DNA of 18,703 nucleotides from Pseudomonadales bacterium. GTDB lineage: Bacteria > Pseudomonadota > Gammaproteobacteria > Pseudomonadales > IMCC2047. Position numbers and translations under genes: made by a program. Below the pieces are notes generated by a model. The model did not search any database and was not told the origin of the DNA. It saw only the letters and a list, made by a program, of their open reading frames with translations. The first letter of the stretch is position 1. Each line of letters opens with the position of its first letter. Below, one piece after another: positions 16,205 through 18,703 of this stretch. Where the stretch lies: assembly GCA_021736745.1 (NCBI GenBank), contig JAIPFG010000016.1, positions 1 to 18,703 on the forward strand. The letters are read 5' to 3'.

Positions 16205-16233
16205 ACTATACCATCTGTGTCTAACCCTGTTAA
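16205..16233 (-). promoter_or_regulatory. Sigma70 promoter of the mla-murA-his operon
   Basis: On the minus strand TTAACA (16233-16228) and TATAGT (16210-16205) are separated by exactly 17 nt. TGG directly before TATAGT adds an extended -10 element. Transcription would start near 16198, leaving a leader of about 87 nt before the mlaF ATG. It is the best candidate promoter for the nine-gene minus-strand run. The 288-bp divergent gap (16112-16399) holds this promoter, the yrbG candidate promoter and no small open frame that I can support. Confidence 0.62.
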
Positions 16234-16335
16234 CTAGGGGACGCCAAATATTATCACTCCCCACATTTCTTATTCTCACCTGCCCTGCCAGACCCATTGA
16301 TGCAAACACTAACGACGCCTCAACGCATCAAATTC

Positions 16336-16364
16336 TTGCATTCCCGAACAATGTTCATTCTAAT
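16336..16364 (+). promoter_or_regulatory. Possible sigma70 promoter for yrbG
   Basis: TTGCAT (16336-16341) and TCTAAT (16359-16364) are separated by 17 nt; the -35 matches at 3 of 6 and the -10 at 5 of 6 positions. Transcription would start about 30 nt before the yrbG TTG. Spacing and location are right, but the -35 is weak. Confidence 0.42.
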
Positions 16365-16399
16365 AGCCCACTCCTTTAATCTAACGGATTTAAGTCACC

Positions 16400-17374
16400 T
16401 TGTTACTTGCCTGTACCACAATTGTCATCGGAATTGCCTTACTGGTTTGGAGTGCTGACAAATTTGTCGCTGGCTCCGCCTCATTAGCCAGGAATCTTGG
16501 CATGTCGCCTCTGCTGATTGGTTTGACGGTGGTGTCAATTGGCACTTCAGCCCCCGAAATTCTTGTCTCTGTCACCGCCGCACTGGTTGGTGCAAGCGGC
16601 ATTGCAATTGGTAATGCGCTGGGCTCCAATATTGCCAACATAGGATTGGTGCTGGGGATCACCACTTTGATTATTCCGCTACCGGTACTTTCAACGTTAT
16701 TCCGCAAGGAATTGCCGATTCTAGTGGTCGCCACCATCATTGCCGGGGCGCTTTTACTGGATCTTAATTTAAGCAGAATTGATGGCCTGGTGTTGCTATC
16801 ACTGATGGGGATAACCCTTTACTTACTGGTGCAATACAAGCCAAGTGAGGCGGATGCTGAACTGATTGTGGAGGAAGAAGAGGAGCTACCGCATCTGACG
16901 ACAAGGTCGGCGGTATTTTGGCTAATCACTGGCTTATTACTACTGATATTGAGCTCGCGCGCACTCGTTTGGGCGGCCACCTTTATTGCACAACAATTGG
17001 GTATCAGTGATCTTATCATCGGGCTGACTATCGTCGCTATCGGCACCAGCTTACCTGAGTTAGCCGCGACTATTACTAGTGCGCTTAAAGGCCACCACGA
17101 AATTGCGATTGGCAATATTATTGGTTCAAATATTTTTAACCTGTTGCTGGTTATGTCGTTGCCAGCAATTATCAAACCTTACCAGTTCGATCTGGTTCTC
17201 ATTTGGCGTGATTATGGCGTAATGTTTTTCCTGACCGCCCTGTTGGTTTTCTTTTGTTATTCGAGCATTAAGGGCAAAAAAGTACAGCTCGGACGTGCCA
17301 GCGGCATCTTATTTTGCAGCTGTTATCTGGGTTATCTGGCACTGCTTTACCTGCAATCAAGCGGACAGGTTTAA
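16400..17374 (+). CDS. yrbG: Calcium/sodium antiporter family protein YrbG (CaCA superfamily)
   Basis: YrbG is an inner-membrane exchanger of the CaCA superfamily, thought to swap Ca2+ for Na+ or H+; its physiological role is unclear. The protein is 324 residues (E. coli 325) with about ten membrane helices in two inverted halves. The alpha repeats are present: VSIGTSAPE (45-53) with GNALGSNIAN (71-80), and VAIGTSLPE (212-220) with GNIIGSNIFN (238-247). A cytosolic loop near 149-164 is strongly acidic (EADAELIVEEEEELP). The start is TTG at 16400, which matches the E. coli N-terminus (MLLA); no good Shine-Dalgarno precedes it. It lies between divergent mlaF and kdsD, as in E. coli. Confidence 0.93.
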   Translation: MLLACTTIVIGIALLVWSADKFVAGSASLARNLGMSPLLIGLTVVSIGTSAPEILVSVTAALVGASGIAIGNALGSNIANIGLVLGITTLIIPLPVLSTLFRKELPILVVATIIAGALLLDLNLSRIDGLVLLSLMGITLYLLVQYKPSEADAELIVEEEEELPHLTTRSAVFWLITGLLLLILSSRALVWAATFIAQQLGISDLIIGLTIVAIGTSLPELAATITSALKGHHEIAIGNIIGSNIFNLLLVMSLPAIIKPYQFDLVLIWRDYGVMFFLTALLVFFCYSSIKGKKVQLGRASGILFCSCYLGYLALLYLQSSGQV

Positions 17375-17419
17375 ACCACCAAGCATGCATTATATCAACG
17401 CATCTATCATTAAACGGAG

Positions 17420-17425
17420 TATAAT
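17420..17425 (+). promoter_or_regulatory. Possible -10 box ahead of kdsD
   Basis: A perfect TATAAT lies 34 nt before the kdsD ATG in the 85-nt gap after yrbG. The upstream -35 region is poor. An imperfect hairpin with CGCC/GGCG ends (17428-17446) follows directly and would sit in the leader. kdsD could have its own start in addition to readthrough from yrbG. Confidence 0.33.
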
Positions 17426-17459
17426 GTCGCCCATTTAAAATAGGCGAATTAACAAAGGT

Positions 17460-18434
17460 ATGACTGATCCACAGCAATTTATTGATGCCGCACGACGCAC
17501 CGTTGAGATGGAAGCCAAGTCGGTCAATTCACTGGCCGACAAGATCGACGCGGATTTTGTCACCGCCTGTCAGCTGATACTTGCCTGTGAAGGACGTGTC
17601 GTCGTTACGGGCATGGGCAAATCCGGCCATATCTGTAACAAAATTGCAGCAACACTTGCCAGTACCGGAACCCCAGCCTTTTTTGTTCACCCGGGTGAGG
17701 CCAGCCACGGCGACCTGGGCATGATCACACGCAAAGATGTCGTACTGGCCGTTTCAAACTCAGGAACCACCGCCGAGTTGATTACGATTTTACCTTTGAT
17801 CAAACGCATGGGTGCGCCGCTCATCAGCATGACGGGAGCACCTGATTCGGTCCTGGCGCAAGCAGCTCACGCTCATTTGGATGTCAGCGTAGAACAGGAA
17901 GCTTGCCCCCTCGGTTTAGCCCCCACCTCGAGTACAACGGCCGCTTTAGTGATGGGAGATGCCCTGGCGATTGCCTTGTTGGAAGCCCGCGGCTTCAGCG
18001 CTGAGGATTTTGCTTTTTCGCACCCCGGGGGCGCGCTGGGGAGACGACTATTGTTGAAGGTCGAAGATATCATGCATACCGGGGACGCTATCCCTATCGT
18101 GAAACAAAAAACAGCATTGAGTCATGCCCTGTTGGAGGTTACTGCCAAAAAACTCGGAATTACGACCATCGTAAACGACAGCGGCGTATTGCTAGGTATC
18201 TTTACCGATGGCGATTTAAGACGCACACTTGATCAAGGCCTAGATATTCATGCAACACCCATTGAACAAGTCATGACGACTCATTGTAAAACGATTGATG
18301 AGGGACGGCTGGCGGCTGAAGCGTTAAACCTGATGCAGGACAATAAAATTAATGCGCTCGTCGTGGTTGACCAAAACCATCGTCCGGTGGGCGCGTTGAA
18401 CATGCATGATCTGTTACGGGCAGGCGTTATTTAA
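17460..18434 (+). CDS. kdsD: D-arabinose 5-phosphate isomerase KdsD
   Basis: KdsD converts D-ribulose 5-phosphate to D-arabinose 5-phosphate, the first step toward Kdo, the LPS inner-core sugar. The 324-residue protein (E. coli 328) has a sugar-isomerase (SIS) domain at about 38-175 and a C-terminal pair of CBS domains (about 203-320). The catalytic set known in E. coli is present with a constant offset: K54 (GMGKSGH), E106, E147 (EQEACPLGLAPTSST) and H188 (FSHPGGALGRRLL). The start fits family length, but the AAAGG upstream is only 1 nt from the ATG, which is unusually close. kdsC follows after 1 nt, so the two Kdo genes are probably coupled. Confidence 0.97.
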   Translation: MTDPQQFIDAARRTVEMEAKSVNSLADKIDADFVTACQLILACEGRVVVTGMGKSGHICNKIAATLASTGTPAFFVHPGEASHGDLGMITRKDVVLAVSNSGTTAELITILPLIKRMGAPLISMTGAPDSVLAQAAHAHLDVSVEQEACPLGLAPTSSTTAALVMGDALAIALLEARGFSAEDFAFSHPGGALGRRLLLKVEDIMHTGDAIPIVKQKTALSHALLEVTAKKLGITTIVNDSGVLLGIFTDGDLRRTLDQGLDIHATPIEQVMTTHCKTIDEGRLAAEALNLMQDNKINALVVVDQNHRPVGALNMHDLLRAGVI

Positions 18435-18435
18435 T

Positions 18436-18703
18436 ATGACAAAAGACTGGCAACAGGCCCAACAAAAAGCCAAGGCCATCAAGTTACTGGTTTTGGATAT
18501 CGATGGCGTAATGACAGATGGCCGCTTATATTTTTCCGCTCAGGGTGAAGCACTAAAAGTGTTTAACATATTGGACGGCCTGGGCATTAAGTTACTACGT
18601 AACTCCGCCGTTGAAGTTGCCATTATCTCCGTACGCCGATCCGAAGCCCTGACCAAACGCTCATCTGATCTTAGCATCACTCATCTTTATCAAGGCCGTG
18701 AGG
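18436..18703 (+). CDS. kdsC: 3-deoxy-D-manno-octulosonate 8-phosphate phosphatase KdsC, N-terminal part
   Basis: KdsC is a HAD-superfamily phosphatase that removes phosphate from Kdo 8-phosphate. The first 89 residues are present, then the window ends. HAD motif I is DIDGVMTD (21-28), with nucleophile D21 and acid/base D23. The LYFSAQGEALKVFNILDGLGIK and ITHLYQGRE segments are typical of KdsC. Motif II reads IISVRRS at 63-69, where E. coli has ITGRK; the serine is kept (S65) but glycine is replaced by valine (V66). It starts 1 nt after kdsD. lptC-lptA-lptB usually follow in related genomes. Truncation is only the window edge. Confidence 0.94.
   Translation, partial: MTKDWQQAQQKAKAIKLLVLDIDGVMTDGRLYFSAQGEALKVFNILDGLGIKLLRNSAVEVAIISVRRSEALTKRSSDLSITHLYQGRE

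Noticed and set aside
16133..16399. A hidden gene or small RNA in the mlaF-yrbG gap
   Set aside because: I found only promoter-like boxes; no ORF with a ribosome site and no strong terminator hairpin was visible.
18436..18703. kdsC as a broken gene
   Set aside because: The frame is open to the last base; it is cut by the window edge. The same applies to lptG at position 1.
1..18703. A novel defence, mobile or secondary-metabolite system
   Set aside because: Every substantial frame is assigned to a known conserved family. No integrase, transposase, direct repeats, tRNA-associated site or marked composition shift was seen.

Overview
This window looks like a conserved housekeeping and cell-envelope region of a gammaproteobacterial chromosome. 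Gene content and order resemble both Pseudomonas (algW, hisD, hisG and murA together, followed by ibaG and the mla genes) and enteric bacteria (yrbG between mlaF and kdsD; zapG near a DegS-type protease). The moderate base composition and the cold-shock protein sequence suggest a marine or environmental member of the Pseudomonadales/Cellvibrionales, but the exact genus cannot be read from the sequence. Coding density is very high. I see no tRNA, rRNA, CRISPR array, insertion sequence, integrase or phage gene.

Layout, left to right. (1) Positions 1-1391, minus strand: start of lptG and complete lptF, the inner-membrane permease pair of the LPS transporter. (2) 1532-6384, plus strand: pepA-holC-valS (leucyl aminopeptidase, DNA polymerase III chi subunit, valyl-tRNA synthetase), divergent from lptF. 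(3) 6437-7325, plus strand: a cold-shock-domain gene with its own near-consensus promoter, then zapG (YhcB). (4) 7353-9358: a Nif3-family protein on the minus strand, divergent from algW/degS, the periplasmic site-1 protease of the envelope-stress pathway. (5) 9375-16111, minus strand: a probable long operon read as mlaF-mlaE-mlaD-mlaC-mlaB-ibaG-murA-hisG-hisD. It combines retrograde phospholipid transport, a BolA-like protein, the first committed step of peptidoglycan synthesis and two histidine-biosynthesis enzymes. A good promoter (TTAACA, 17 nt, TATAGT with an extended -10) precedes mlaF. (6) 16400-18703, plus strand: yrbG-kdsD-kdsC. YrbG is a CaCA-family exchanger; KdsD and the truncated KdsC make Kdo, the inner-core sugar of LPS.

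The genes share an envelope theme: Kdo synthesis (kdsD, kdsC), LPS extraction (lptF, lptG), outer-membrane lipid asymmetry (mla), peptidoglycan precursors (murA), division/envelope growth (zapG) and damage sensing (algW). In related genomes lptC-lptA-lptB follow kdsC, so the window is probably flanked by LPS-export genes on both sides.

I did not find a previously undescribed system. The points most worth checking are a substituted motif II in KdsC, the joining of two envelope loci, hisD ending without hisC, and a perfect Shine-Dalgarno embedded in mlaF that serves a TTG start of mlaE. Start codons were moved inward from the longest open frame for valS (3610), the cold-shock gene (6554), the Nif3 gene (8114), hisD (10685), mlaC (14002) and mlaF (16111).
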